A stretch of DNA of 64,000 bases from Sphagnum compactum (Eukaryota > Bryophyta > Sphagnopsida > Sphagnales): contig OZ234494.1 of NCBI GenBank assembly GCA_965153455.1, forward strand, positions 18,972,001 through 19,036,000, given 5' to 3'. The position numbers and the translations under genes are program-made. Below the pieces are notes generated by a model that saw only the letters and a program-made list of their open reading frames with translations, ran no database searches and was not told the DNA's origin. How positions within the stretch are numbered: position 1 is the stretch's first letter; the number at the start of each line of letters is the position of its first letter. Positions 49,937 through 61,482 of this stretch are shown one piece after another.

Positions 49937-50700
49937 GAATCCATTGTCTAGGTTTGTTCAGGGTTGTAGAGTAAACTACTCCATTGATACTTGATACACT
50001 TGTTGTTTATGTCATTAATCTCAACTCCAATAGTTTTAAGAATTGCAAATACATCTAAACATACAAACAAATGAAAAGATGCATAAACATAAAGTTGGTC
50101 ATGAACTTTTGGCTTGTACACCACCCACAAAACTTGTTATCTCCAAGGTATCTTCTTTGACTTAGTCAACTACTTGTTACTTTGCATTTCACATGGTTTT
50201 AGAATCCATTGTATAGGTTTTGTTCAAGACTATAAACCAAACTACTCAATTGCTACTTGTTACATTCATTTTTTATGTCATTAATCTCAACTCTAGTAGT
50301 TTTAAGAATTACACATACATTTAGACACACAAACAAATGAAAAGACACATAGATAGAAAGTTAATTATGAGCTTGTGACTTGTACACCACCCACATAACC
50401 TGTTAAGAGTTATCTTCAAGGTATTTTTTTTTACTCCACTAACTATTTGTTACTTTGCATTTCATAGGGTATTCAAATCTATTGCATAGGTTTTGTTTAG
50501 GTTGTAGACCAAATTGCTCCATTGTTGCTTGTTACACTTGTTGTTTATGTTGTTAGTCTCAACTCCAATAACTTTAAGAATTGCACATACATTTAGACAC
50601 ATAAACAAATGAAAGACACATAATAGAAAGTTAGTCATGAACTTGTGACTTGTACACCATCCACAAAGTTTGTTAGAAGTCATATTTGAGGTAAAAAGAA
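49937..50700. repeat. Three tandem copies of a 265-273-bp repeat
   Basis: The landmark CCATTGT.TAGGTTT..TTCA (CTATTGCATAGGTTT in copy 3) occurs at 49941, 50206 and 50479. Each copy continues through TTATGT..TTA.TCTCAACTC, TTTTAAGAATTGCA, ACAAACAAATGAAAAGA and TTGTACACCACCCACA. Similarity by eye is about 80-85%. On the minus strand each copy carries a similar hydrophobic open frame (FHLFVCLDVFAILKTIGVE and FHLFMCLNVCAILKVIGVE). Confidence 0.85.
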
Positions 50701-50737
50701 GGTTACCCGTTTGTCCACAAAGAAGGCTTAACCAACC

Positions 50738-51300
50738 ATGGAGCACATAGGAGATCGTCAAAAGCTGTTTTTTGTGGTTTGTGTTGGCAAGACTTCTATC
50801 AAGCACCCATACCAACTTGTAAGTCAATTGATTGAATGCTTACAACTTAGTTGCAATATTTTAAATGACTTTCTTTGTTTATATATGTGTGTTTGGAATA
50901 ACTTCAAATTTGATTCAATGCTCTTATCATGTGGCAATGTAATTTATGCCAAAGGATTATTTGACTCAATACGTCAATATAAAACACGCACTATAATGTA
51001 AATATTTGTTGAACGTGAATGAGAGTGGACAAAAATGAGAAACATCAATGTTATCACAAAGTGTGTAAAAGGAAGGCAAGGCAAGATTTTGATTGTTCGT
51101 ATAGGGAAAGGTTGGAAGGAGTTCATGAATGAGAATAAATTTAAGTTTGGAGATGAATTGTTATTCATTTTGGCTTTCAAAGATTCTATTAATGTAGGAA
51201 CTAGTTTATATGGGGTTATTTGCAAAAAGTTTTGTATGTTACTTCTACATGACCATTCTGGTCATATGGTTGTCCTCGTCCCATTCCAAAGACAATTCAA
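50738..51300 (+). pseudogene. B3 DNA-binding-domain (REM-like) gene fragment
   Basis: B3 domains bind DNA in plant transcription factors. The plus strand opens with an ATG at 50738 and reads RQKLFFVVCVGKTSIKHPYQ to a strong GTAAGT donor at 50819, resembling the first strands of a REM-type B3 domain. Further on (about 51035-51170) comes VITKCVKGRQGKILIVRIGK, then GWKEFMNENKFKFGDELLFI. The GW-x-x-F...N......GD...F pattern is the characteristic second half of a B3 domain. Where the second exon begins is unclear, and the frame runs on past the domain without a recognisable C-terminus. It follows directly on the tandem repeats at 49937-50700. It may be a fragment or a small diverged gene. Confidence 0.55.
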
Positions 51301-51359
51301 AAATAACTACCTCATTTTCAAGCCTAATTGTTTTATAACTACTTCCTTTTTCTATTAAC

Positions 51360-53530
51360 TTTCATAATAACTATATCTCACCTTTCCTAATGACTATCTC
51401 CATTTTATAACTATTTCACTCCTTTTTCTTATCCACCAACATGGGTTAAAAAAAATTTAACATGTGCCTTTTCATGTCCATGAAATGTATATTAATTAAA
51501 ATTAAATTTGACATTTACATAATATACGAAAACACAAGAAAAAATTAAAATGGTTGTTTGTCATTGGTAGTGCACAACAATGTGGAGTTCAAATTGTTTT
51601 ATGGTTAATGTTATTTGATTTCTAGCCAAAAAAGAAAAACATGTGTGCGTACAATGCCAATTCTTCTAAACACATTCATAATGAAACATGCACAACAACA
51701 ATTAATAACAACACACAACCACACAACTAACTATGCAACCAACCATGTAACAACACAAAATCAAAACATAATACACATATATGCCACAAACAATCAATAT
51801 TTCAACAGAGTCAAAAGAATCCTTTCAAAAACAAAACCAAAATGTAACCAATAAAACTACAATAATAAAAATTTCAAAATATTATATGATATGTTATATC
51901 CAAAAGTTATGACAAACAATGAAAACATGCCTTTCAAAAACTATGACAAATTAATGTCATTTATATTGAAATGATTATATCGTGAAATTTATTTAACCTA
52001 GTTAGATTATTACATTAGAAAACAATACATTTAAAAATGATATTATTTCATATTCATAGTGTGGCTTGTGCCGTTGGCTCAAGTGTTACCATGTCCTCAA
52101 CTGATTTTTACTTCCAAAACCTGGTTTTTTGAAATTTATTTGAATTTTCAATGAAAAAATCATTCAATATTCAAGAACAACTACACCGCAAGTCCGAATG
52201 CCATGAAACCAAGATGATGCACCCCTCCTCCTCGAGAGCTTTCCAAAGAGACCTAGAACGCCATCTAAAGCATCTTGATTCAATGCATCTCATAAGTATA
52301 AACAAAACAGAATAAACAAACTACCTTCCTTCATAGATAGATATTAAACAATACTGTTAATAGGTAAGGCCCACATGTTATGACACCTTGTTTAATACAA
52401 CCTTAAAGGTGGTATGTTTTTCTTCAAACTAAAACACCTACTGACCATATCAAAAACATATTTTTCAACTAAACATTGTTGTAAATACAAGCCGAGTTGT
52501 AAGATTTAAACCTTCACTCTTCAAGCAATAAAAAGGTTCATGAAATACTCAACTTCTTGTTTCAATACCCAATATGATAAGTAGATAAACTTACTAGAAA
52601 TTGTCGTTATGCAACTCATCAAGTTTCAACACGTATAAACATCCCTACAAGGTTTGAATTTTTGATATACACCAACAAAGTTTGCTAAGAAAGGTTGCTA
52701 ATAAGATATCCATAAGATTGCAGAGAGATCTCCATGACAACATAACAAAGGTAGAAGCAAATCCATCCACACCCAATAGGTAGGCCTCTACTTGTGTCCA
52801 TGGCATGCAAAATAGTGTGCAAATTATTTCCCAATCTCCATCAATGCACAATGCACAATGCACAATTAGGATTAGTAAATACTACCAAATGTGCCAATCA
52901 TTGTGACTTCCTAATCAAAGCTAATCATATTTCTTTAGTGACCCTTTGGAGACCATTGTAACTAGTACATATTTACAAATCCAACCTCAATTTCACACCA
53001 TTTAAAGCTTGATTATCATCCAAATTATAGTTTCCAGGCCATTATATTTCTATTCATGAAGTTCTAACATGTCAATGAGTGTATTTATGACATTATGAGA
53101 GTCCGTCCACAAAGTATATAACATCGCCTGCATCATGGATAGTAATCACAAGTACCATAACTCTGCACTAACTTCATAAAGCTCCTGCTAGTGGGTTGAA
53201 ACAAGTATATAACAATCACTCCAAAATTGCAAGCACACCATTCCAAAAGAACCTACGTACTAGTTGCTGATTAAAAAATTAGTACTTTGTATCTAAATTT
53301 ACAGTTAAATTTTGCTACATCTTCCTGAGGATGATCACCATTTTTTCAACATCTCCCTACGGATGATCACCACTTAGGCTACATAAAAAATTCCTATATA
53401 AAAACATCAAGGCACCATTACAAAAGAACCTGCAGCTACATACTAGATACTATTGTGTTTATACAAGTGATGGGAAGACTCACTCATGATGTTGGCTAGC
53501 ATTCAAAAGACACAACTAATCAAAAGTCAA
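51360..53530. other. AT-rich intergenic tract
   Basis: No gene is supported. A moderately GC-richer phrase near 52190-52265 (CCGCAAGTCCGAATGCCATG) has the style of retroelement untranslated sequence but cannot be assigned. Confidence 0.55.
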
Positions 53531-53540
53531 TAGTATCCTC

Positions 53541-53774
53541 CAGTGTTGGGTGGTTATCAACAATGTAGACAGACCCTCACAGTTGTCAAGGCAATTCTTA
53601 GGGTTCATAACTGCAGTTCTCAAAAAACTTAACAACACCGGCCCCCCGTTTGTGAAATTGCCAGTTCTTTCTGTGTTCTTTCATGAAAGCCATTGGTTCT
53701 CTAATGTTTTGAAATAATTGGAACCGGCAGTTCTTTGGCAGTTATTAACAAAATCAAATACCCACCCAACACTG
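53541..53774. mobile_element. hAT-type MITE, 234 bp
   Basis: The element starts CAGTGTTGGGTGGTTAT and ends ATACCCACCCAACACTG, giving near-perfect terminal inverted repeats with the CAG...CTG ends of hAT elements. It is flanked by a perfect 8-base duplication, GTATCCTC at 53533-53540 and again at 53775-53782, the size hAT transposases make. The interior is non-coding and contains two inverted GCCAGTTCTTT/GGCAGTTCTTTGG-like motifs. The intact duplication suggests a fairly recent insertion. Confidence 0.93.
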
Positions 53775-54061
53775 GTATCCTCATACAAGCTGGAACAACC
53801 TTGTGAATGTTGCTAATTAAATGAATCATCCAATATGTTCAAGATATTTTGAACTTCCAAAAGTTTGGTACACCATGGTGGGTTAGAAAAGGTATAATAG
53901 ACACTAAAAATATCTTAGGAATGATGAAGACCTTGCAAAGAAACAAACGATATGGAAATGAACCTAGATGCAAGAATGCTAAGAATGACGAAGTAACTTG
54001 CAAACACCTTGCCAAAAAAAATCTAAAATAGAAACATACAAGATTTTTGTGTTTTCTATAC

Positions 54062-54137
54062 CTGGCAAGTTTTCCCATATCCCTGCATGCTGCCTGAAAA
54101 CTCCTACCATCATCCAAGTTCTCTGGCATCCAACATT
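54062..54137 (-). other. Exon-like segment, unidentified
   Basis: Between a TATGCAG acceptor and a GTATAG donor, the minus strand reads CWMPENLDDGRSFQAACRDM, then GKLAR. It is the size and shape of a small internal exon. It weakly recalls the W-P....F...C segment of plant 2-oxoglutarate oxygenases, but that is not enough to assign. A further minus-strand open stretch lies at about 54830-54972 (HQYLIWPHLTEILAVTNNGT). Both are downstream of the methylesterase gene. Confidence 0.35.
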
Positions 54138-54229
54138 CTGCATAGGTAAAACTAGGATTGAACGTAACTGAAACAAGGGATGAAATGAGCACAAAGTTAT
54201 TGCAAAAGCAAAATGACAACAATTTTATA

Positions 54230-55306
54230 CCTGAACACTGGTTCGTCCCACATCATTTGAAAGGGCATACTCTGGCCAAGGAACCTATAAAAGCCCAACT
54301 TCTTATGATAACAAATGTTCAACAACATAATGCTCTCTCCTGGTTCAGTATTATTGTTGGAGTTTGACCCCCATTAGGTAAACTACACAAGCTCAAATAT
54401 GTTATTGCAACCAATTGAGGACACTCATGAAGCATATAAGGGATCATATGTCAGTCCAGAGAACTCATGATGCAGTGTAGAATATACCCAACAAAATCAC
54501 TAATTCCCAACTAGCTATAATTTCAGCCCAAGCTATTGACAATAACTTGACAAAGCATGAGTGAGTCAGATAAGAGCAAAAGGTCTATTGGGCTAAATGG
54601 CTATGGAAGATTGAGAAGGCAACTGAATGGCTGACAAACACCTGCTGTGATTGATGTCCTTGAATACCACGCCCTTCTATGAGATTGTTCACACTAGTAA
54701 CATGTTTCAGAAAAAAAAGCAAAGCTCAATGAGGCAAGCAAAAGGGAATCCTCTACTTTGAAGCAGTAAAGAAAAGCACACCTCTTAGTAAAGATGCTTC
54801 TCTGCTGCAGTCTAGCAAACACCTCTGGTGATTGGTGAACTGCTGGGCACGGAAAGAGAGTGAACGCAATGAGTGGATTGATTACTTCTACTAGTCCAGT
54901 GCCATTGTTAGTAACTGCTAGAATCTCTGTCAGATGTGGCCAGATTAAGTACTGATGCTTCAGGTTCTCCATGTAAAGTTCTCATTTATACACAAGGAAT
55001 GAGCATCATGACTTATTCAAAAACAAGTTGCAAGAAATTGTCTTTACTTTACCTTCTGTCTGCTCTGATCTTCATCCTAACCAGCAAGTATGATTCTTGG
55101 CAAGTGTGGCACAAGAGACCTTGATAAGTTGGATGGCAGTTGCACAACATCCAAATCACAGTCAGATCAAGGAATTGCCCATTGCTGCCAAAACTGTCTG
55201 TTTTACAAGAAAGTGAAGCTACTTGCCATCAAGCTAAAAATGGATAGACAAACCCACATGTAAGTTGCTGATGTTCACAGCCATGCCTTACTGGAGTTCA
55301 TTCATC
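54230..55306. other. Region downstream of the methylesterase gene
   Basis: Includes the likely 3' untranslated region of the minus-strand methylesterase (below 55307). Nothing else can be assigned beyond the open stretch noted at about 54830-54972. Confidence 0.5.
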
Positions 55307-58300
55307 CTAATTTGCAGACCTCAAAGTGATTGGTTGTTGGAGACCTGGAATCTGGAAACCCACATGATACAGAAGATGAGACATTTATCACTACATAAAA
55401 TCACATGACACTGACAAGAACTATCTCTCAACTGAGAATTGGAACCACAAATATATTGCAATCAAAAAACTTAGAATCTTGGAAAAAGCAAACTGGGACT
55501 CTACCTCCACACCATGTGCACCAATGCGGTTCCTGGAAACAAAGTTGAGCATCACATTAGCAAATTCATCTGGCACATCCTCCTGCAAGGATGGATATGT
55601 GATTACTTAACCAGCCAAATCCAGATTTAAGCTTATCGTTTAACAAATCTGATTTAGCATGAGACAGTGAACATGGAGAGAAGTCTGAAGTAAATATTGT
55701 CAAACTTTAGAATGAAAGGTTTACCTGAATGGCATGGCCAGTGTTACGGACAACGATCATTTGAAACTTGCCTTGCATCTGCCCAATAGTGAGGTTTCTG
55801 TAAAATTAACAATACTTTAGGAAATCTTCACAGCTCTTCAGACTCTGAATCTCAAATCTTCCAGAAGAAAGAACACAATATTTGAAATCAAGAACCTAAC
55901 CATAGGACATGGGAGACAGTACCTGTCTAGTCTGTCTGTACCAGCTAGGAGAAGCAGCTTAGGCACTGGGCATGACAGAAAGCCTTCAGACAAACCTTCA
56001 TACCTTGGGAAGAGCCAAAGGACAAGTATTAGCTCATAAAACTCAGATACCTAACATCAAGAAAGTATAATCCAGCTTCACAGGAGACATCATTTGCAGA
56101 TAAAAGGGTTCTCAGATTCACAAAGAAACACTGCTGGAATAGAAATTATAGACAAAATTTACAGAATGATTTTTACTGTCCATGCACACAATGATGAGAT
56201 GAACGGAGTGCAAGAATATACCAGCCTCTCCAATATGCTTCAGAGTGCTCCAAACATGTCCGCCAGACATAGCTGCAGCACCAATGCTGTGTATATCAGA
56301 TTCCACCTAAGAAGCTGAAAGACAGAGAACGTTCTAGAAAAACAATAACAAAAAGGGGGAATGGAGAAATCAACCAGTGCCTATCCTCCTGATATCTCAA
56401 AGTGGAAGGAACTGAAATGCGGGCTGAATCAACGTTCCTCAGTGCACCCGGGGACCTCTTACGCTCCACTCAATCTGAGTGCCATACCCAAGTTCCATAA
56501 TCAATTAAAATCTGAGTTAGTCTAACAACAAAGAAAAGTGTGTTGCATGAATTAGGACATGGAACCTCACACAATGATGATATATGTGATGCTTTTTACT
56601 TGCCCATCCTTGTAGAGGGCACAAGATGCACAAGATGCTCATAACGCACTCCTTCTGCCAGAAGCCTTACTATGTGATTCAGGCAGAGGTATATGTGATC
56701 ACCATTCTGAATCAACAAAAGGGCATGATGAGACCTACAACTTTCTCAACAGATGGAAAATGGAGTTGTCGATCAGACAGAATATACTGCATATGAACCA
56801 GTGATGCCATTGCTGTCCCCTGCAAACAGAAGGCTTCAGACATGTAAATTATAGAAAGAGGAAATTTGTTTCTTCAGTTTTTTCAGATTTGGCTATTCAC
56901 TACTAGGGATGGTCAACTGGAGACAAGATAGTTGTCATGAGTTGATAAATGTAACTCAACTACATCAACCACAACAAGGCCTGCTAATGTGGGCAGTGCT
57001 CTCTTGGCTGCCACTCGACTGCCACAGCACCTCCCATACTGCATTCCAGGTGTTGAGACCCAGATGCAGGGTAAGCATTTCCAAATTTCTTCTTTCACAA
57101 ACCCAAGACCAAGTGCCCAATTCCAACACTCTAAAGTTTTGCTTAAGCATGAAATGAGATCACTAAGAGGAAATAGGGGGTAATGTGTCCCTGCACAAGA
57201 CAGAAGTGCTGAGCCTTCATCTCATAAACACTAGAGACCCATCAAAGAAAATTATGGATGCTTCTGTGAAAGAGGGAAAACCTGTGGCCAACAAGAATCA
57301 TGGCAGGTGTTTCATGTCCATACATTTCCTTTATCACATCGAGCACATCCTGGCATTGTGTCTGCAAAAAATGCAACCATTAATCTCTAGTCATGACCAC
57401 ACATAACAAGTTAGAACTTCCAAATGAATCCTGATCAGTTTGGAAACATTCATCCTGATGTACAGAAGCCAGCAAATGATCTATATTAAGATGTGGATGT
57501 TAAGATACAGAAACTCCTGACTGTTTTCAGGGCACAAGAAAGAAGGCAACACCATGCCTCAGCTGACAAGTCAGAGTCATCTTCAGTGGAGGAGAGGCCA
57601 TGACCTCTTGCATCCATGGCCACCACTCTGACTTTCTCCCTCATCTTTCCTGCAACAAGAGCGAATGAAAGCCTGCAAGCACAAACAAAAAAAACACACT
57701 GTGAGCTGCCGCCGATTCAACATTCTCAACTTCTGCAAGTGAAAGCATGCACGAGAAAAGTCTAGTTAGGTCAGAAATCTGACCCAGTGTAGCCACCACC
57801 GTGAAGGCAAAACAGGACTGGACCTTGGGATCCTGCCAAATAGACATGGAAAGTCTGCACAGAAACAACTCACAACTGTCATGTAAGCAGCAGAGAAGAG
57901 AAGACATCATTCTTCTTCCTCAACATATGTACAAAGGTTTGTATTATGGGGTTTGAGGAGCTTTGAAGCAAATGCTGCTTCCATGGTGACAATACAGCAT
58001 GAGAATCATACATGAAAATCACAGAACAAACTCACTCCCTTCAGGATACCAGGCCACATATCCATCAGGATGTGAGGAACTTCAGAACCAAAACAATTCT
58101 GTGAAGCTAAAATCACTGTGCATTTCATATGCATACAAACTACAGAACGGTTCACTCCCTCAAGGATGCAAGGTCCCATATGCAGCAGTTTGAGGGGATT
58201 GTAACATTAGAATCCTTGCCAGAAGCAGAAGAAGAAGAAGGATCAAAGAACCATTTGTTGTATCTCATGAGTGTGGTACACAATCAGAAGGCTCACTTAC

Positions 58301-58888
58301 ATTGACAGAGTCAGGAATAGCAATCTGCTTCTCCTCATCAAAGTGTCCCTCCCAGTGCAATTCAGAGTACTTGCTGCTGCTGGCAGGTTTGCCGCTATTG
58401 ACATTGCACAGACAACATAATCCTCAGCTCAGACTTGACTTGATGGAGGATACAGCAAAATCTGAAAGGCTCAAGAGAACAAAAAAGCTCAAGCTGTCAA
58501 TGATCCACAACACAATCCCCCCCCCCCCTCTCTCTCTCTCTCAGAGACTGCTGCCCTTGCATACAGAGAAGCTCTAGTGTATCTTACAAGAGCTTCTGCT
58601 GCCGCGTCTACATCTTTATGGCTTGCACCTCAGTTTTGTTCAGAAAGGTTCCAAAAATTACACTCTGTTAGGACGAGGAGGGATGTTCGAAAATACTGAA
58701 GATGCATCAGGCGATCCTCCTTCGGAAACCATCTTAGTCTGAAGCAAAAAGGGTAGACGAGGTACAACAGCAGCAGCAGAAGTAGCATCAGTAACAAGAG
58801 ACAAAGGTGTCGGCAACAAAAGCGGAGACTCTTCCACGAGCGCTGCTACTGCATGATGAGCCTCCGTATCTGCTTCTTCGCCTTTCAT
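55307..58888 (-). CDS. PPME1: Protein phosphatase methylesterase 1 (PP2A demethylase), 13 exons; exon 6 damaged
   Basis: PME-1 is an alpha/beta-hydrolase that removes the methyl ester from the C-terminal Leu of the PP2A catalytic subunit. Exons on the minus strand: 58888-58662, 58373-58301, 57854-57784, 57672-57558, 57361-57282, 57038-56955, 56819-56735, 56654-56600, 56272-56222, 56003-55923, 55797-55725, 55582-55505 and 55351-55307, about 372 residues. Landmarks in order: GPVLFCLHGGGYTG, RVVAMDARGHGLSS, MILVGHS/MGG (nucleophile Ser), LAGLVVVDVVE, GTAMASLVHMQ, KLLLLAGTDRLDR (Asp), TIGQMQGKFQMIVVRNTGHA (His), SRNRIGAHGVE. Odd: exon 6 lacks one base just after SMGG and its donor reads TT; exon 4 has a GC donor. 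It is either a young pseudogene or mis-sequenced or alternatively spliced. An upstream in-frame ATG at 58990 is an alternative start. Confidence 0.9.
58519..58542. repeat. C9 run followed by (CT)n
   Basis: Nine or ten C residues and about eight CT units lie in the first intron of the methylesterase gene. Confidence 0.85.
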
Positions 58889-58889
58889 C

Positions 58890-59181
58890 TTCTTCAGCCA
58901 CAAGATGTGACACACACGACAACGAGCTCCCGGACAGCGGATATACCGCTCCTGTCGGCGACCGCCCAACTGTTGGTGACCTCCAAGCATTCCTCGAAAA
59001 GCACTCCGTGTGAAGAAGAAGAAGGTATGCGTATGTGTACAAGAGTGTGTATGCAGGTCTCGTCCTAAGCACCACCGTCCGTCGTCTCTCTCTCTCTCTC
59101 TCTCTCAAGTCTTCTCTCTCTGGAACTCTAACTTTCTCTTCTCTCTGTGTCTTTTGTGTTTGTCTTTCTCGCTCGCTCGCG

Positions 59182-59234
<53 letters not shown>

Positions 59235-59392
59235 AAAATCCTGTTTGGACTTTGACTTGGTACTTTAATGCTCTGCACAACATTGGGTTCTCTTCAACAG
59301 CGCGTGTCAGGGGGAAGAGTCGTAATTGACCTCCTTTGACAAAAACAACAACAAAGCTGTTGTTGTAAATGAGGTTCCATCTGTTGTGCGAG

Positions 59393-59427
<35 letters not shown>

Positions 59428-59960
59428 TTTGTAAAGAAGGATTTTGCTTTAAGACAGGATTACAAATACATATTACAGACCATTCTCATTCCCTGTGTGT
59501 GTGTGTGTGTGTGTGTCTCTCTCTCTCTCTCTCTGTCCCTCTCTCTCTCTCTCTCTGTGTTTCTGACGAGAAACCAAGAAAGAAAGAAAACCAAAACCTA
59601 GACTCCAGTTATTACTCATCACTCTCTTAACCGAACACAAGTTAGATCGATCACGTGGTGTTTCTTTTCCCGCCCTGTTCGTCTTCCACCTCCAAAACAA
59701 AAACCATATTAAGTAAATGTTATTGTGCAATAGTTTTTGGTTGTTTGTTTGTTTGTTTGCTTGTCTGATTGTTTGTTTGTTCACTGCTGTTGCTCCGATT
59801 ACTGCTCTGCTCCTGTTGCTTGCTGCTTCTTTCCTTTTTTCTTCTTGTTCTTGTTGTTGTTCTTCTTCTTCCTGTGACTACTGACTGATTTTCTTTCTTT
59901 GTTTTTGTTTTGTTTTTGTTTTTGTCTTTGCTCCCATTCACTCAGGTGTGAACGAGCTCA
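58890..59960. promoter_or_regulatory. CT/GA-rich promoter and leader of the methylesterase gene
   Basis: This is the 5' side of the minus-strand methylesterase. (CT)n tracts on the plus strand, (GA)n in the sense of the gene, lie at about 59083-59106 and 59187-59238. (AAG)n lies at 59397-59425, and (GT)n then (CT)n at 59494-59556. T/G-rich sequence with GTTT repeats covers about 59735-59930. No TATA box can be called with confidence. Confidence 0.5.
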
Positions 59961-61482
59961 CTCGCTTGCTGGCTCGTTCCTGTAGTAGGTGTGTTGTACC
60001 CATTTGGTTGCCGACAATTATTCTTTGAGACTCTGAACTCTGCTGCCTTGTTTTTGCCCCTCTGCGTCTCTGCCTCCTTCCCAAGTGTGTGTCCTTTTTT
60101 TGGTTTTTTGTTTTTTTCGAAAGTCGTCGCATTCCGTCCGCCAGCTCTCGGTTAGGGTTTGGCGCTCAGCAGACAGAGACAGACCTAGTAGTAATAGTAG
60201 AAGTTGTAGTTTTGTCGATCGTCAACTGTCTTTTTTTCCAGGGAGGGTGCAGAGCTTTTGTTTGTTTGTTGGGTTTTTTTCTTTTCTCTTTTTGGGGCTT
60301 CTGAAATCTATCTTTCGTGTTTGTTTGTTTGTTTGTCCGATTCTCTTCTTTTGTCGCAATCGATTTCTGGACTCATCAGTAAAAGCTGGTCGCGCGCTTC
60401 CCGATGCTGCGGTACCTGGAAATACGCGAGTCGCTTGTTGCTTTTCTTCTTCAACAGTGGTCATCGAAATAGCAATCTCGAGAGAGAGGAAGTTCGTGGC
60501 GGGGTTTTTGTTGGGAGGAGAGTGGATGGACGCCGCTGTTGCTACTGTTTGAGATTCTGGTTGCAGCAATATGTGAGCTTTATGTTGGGAACTCTCCTCC
60601 TGCTCCTTCTTCTCCTCCCTTGCTCTCCTCTCCTCTGACTTCTGGCTGGCTGCAAATTCTCGAACGTGATCTCTGGAACGGAATTTTTCCAAGTGTTGCA
60701 GCAATGGACAATACTTGTTTTCTTTCCTCTATGACAGTCTATTTCCTACAGGGAGCGTCAAAGCTCGACACACAGGCTTGTGGTGTAATCTTTCTGTAAG
60801 GGCTGAAATCTTAAAGAAAGAGACAAAAGGTAACAACAAAACCAACTACAGTTGTTTCCCTCCTCGGATAGCGGAAGGATTCTACTGTCGCATTGCCAGT
60901 TTACATGCCCTGCCTGCTGCACGCATGCATGTGCACTATGGCGGAGAGCGAAGAAGGACGCTGTAATAGAAAGAGACGCGAAGAAGTTGCTGTGAGGTGA
61001 GGTAGAACAAGGGGCTTGCTGTTTTTTCTCCGCTGCTGCTGCTTGGCTTCTCGTGGCATTTTTTCCCCCAATCCACAAGCCACGGAAAGAAAGCAAATGT
61101 GGTTTGGAGGAAGTGTATCCATCCCTTTCTTGATGAGTCTTGCTCCACTTGAGAGCCTCGAGCCTTCTCTCTCTGTAACAGTTTCTCTTTTCAAGTCCCT
61201 CTTCTGTGTTTGTATTGGGCATCCCATGTACACATCCTGAGACAGATGGGTATCATGAGCTTTGGACCTTGGGGTGGTCCCACCTAGCCCCATGTTGGAT
61301 TCTTCTGCTCATCATCTCTCGAGTTCCAGCCAACCCATTTCTCAGAAGCCACGGATCCTGTAGAAAGAAAGAAAGCAAGCAAGCAAGAAAGTGAGTTGCA
61401 CAGAAAGGCGAGAGGGATAGGCTGGGAGAAAGGTGTGTACACCAGCAGGGGGCAGTGGGAGGGAGGAGCAGTGAGGAAGTAT
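59960..61482 (+). promoter_or_regulatory. Long leader/promoter region of the BED-finger gene
   Basis: GC-richer than the surrounding DNA, with no ATG-initiated frame of note. The longest open frame (60085-60552) begins with GTG and is Phe/Cys/Ser-rich, so I treat it as non-coding. A telo-box-like TTAGGGTTT lies at 60152-60160. The region probably holds the transcription start, untranslated exons and perhaps a leader intron of the gene starting at 61483. Confidence 0.45.

Noticed and set aside
56600-56720. Stops in methylesterase exon 8
   Set aside because: They arise only if an upstream acceptor at about 56704 is used. With the acceptor at 56655 the exon is open and joins in phase to YVWRTCLEHSEAYWRGW.
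59010-59268. Ser-Leu-rich open frames in CT repeats
   Set aside because: They are microsatellite translations in the methylesterase promoter.
60085-60552. 155-codon plus-strand open frame upstream of the BED-finger gene
   Set aside because: It starts with GTG, is rich in Phe, Cys and Ser from T/CT-rich DNA, has no recognisable domain and fits an untranslated leader.
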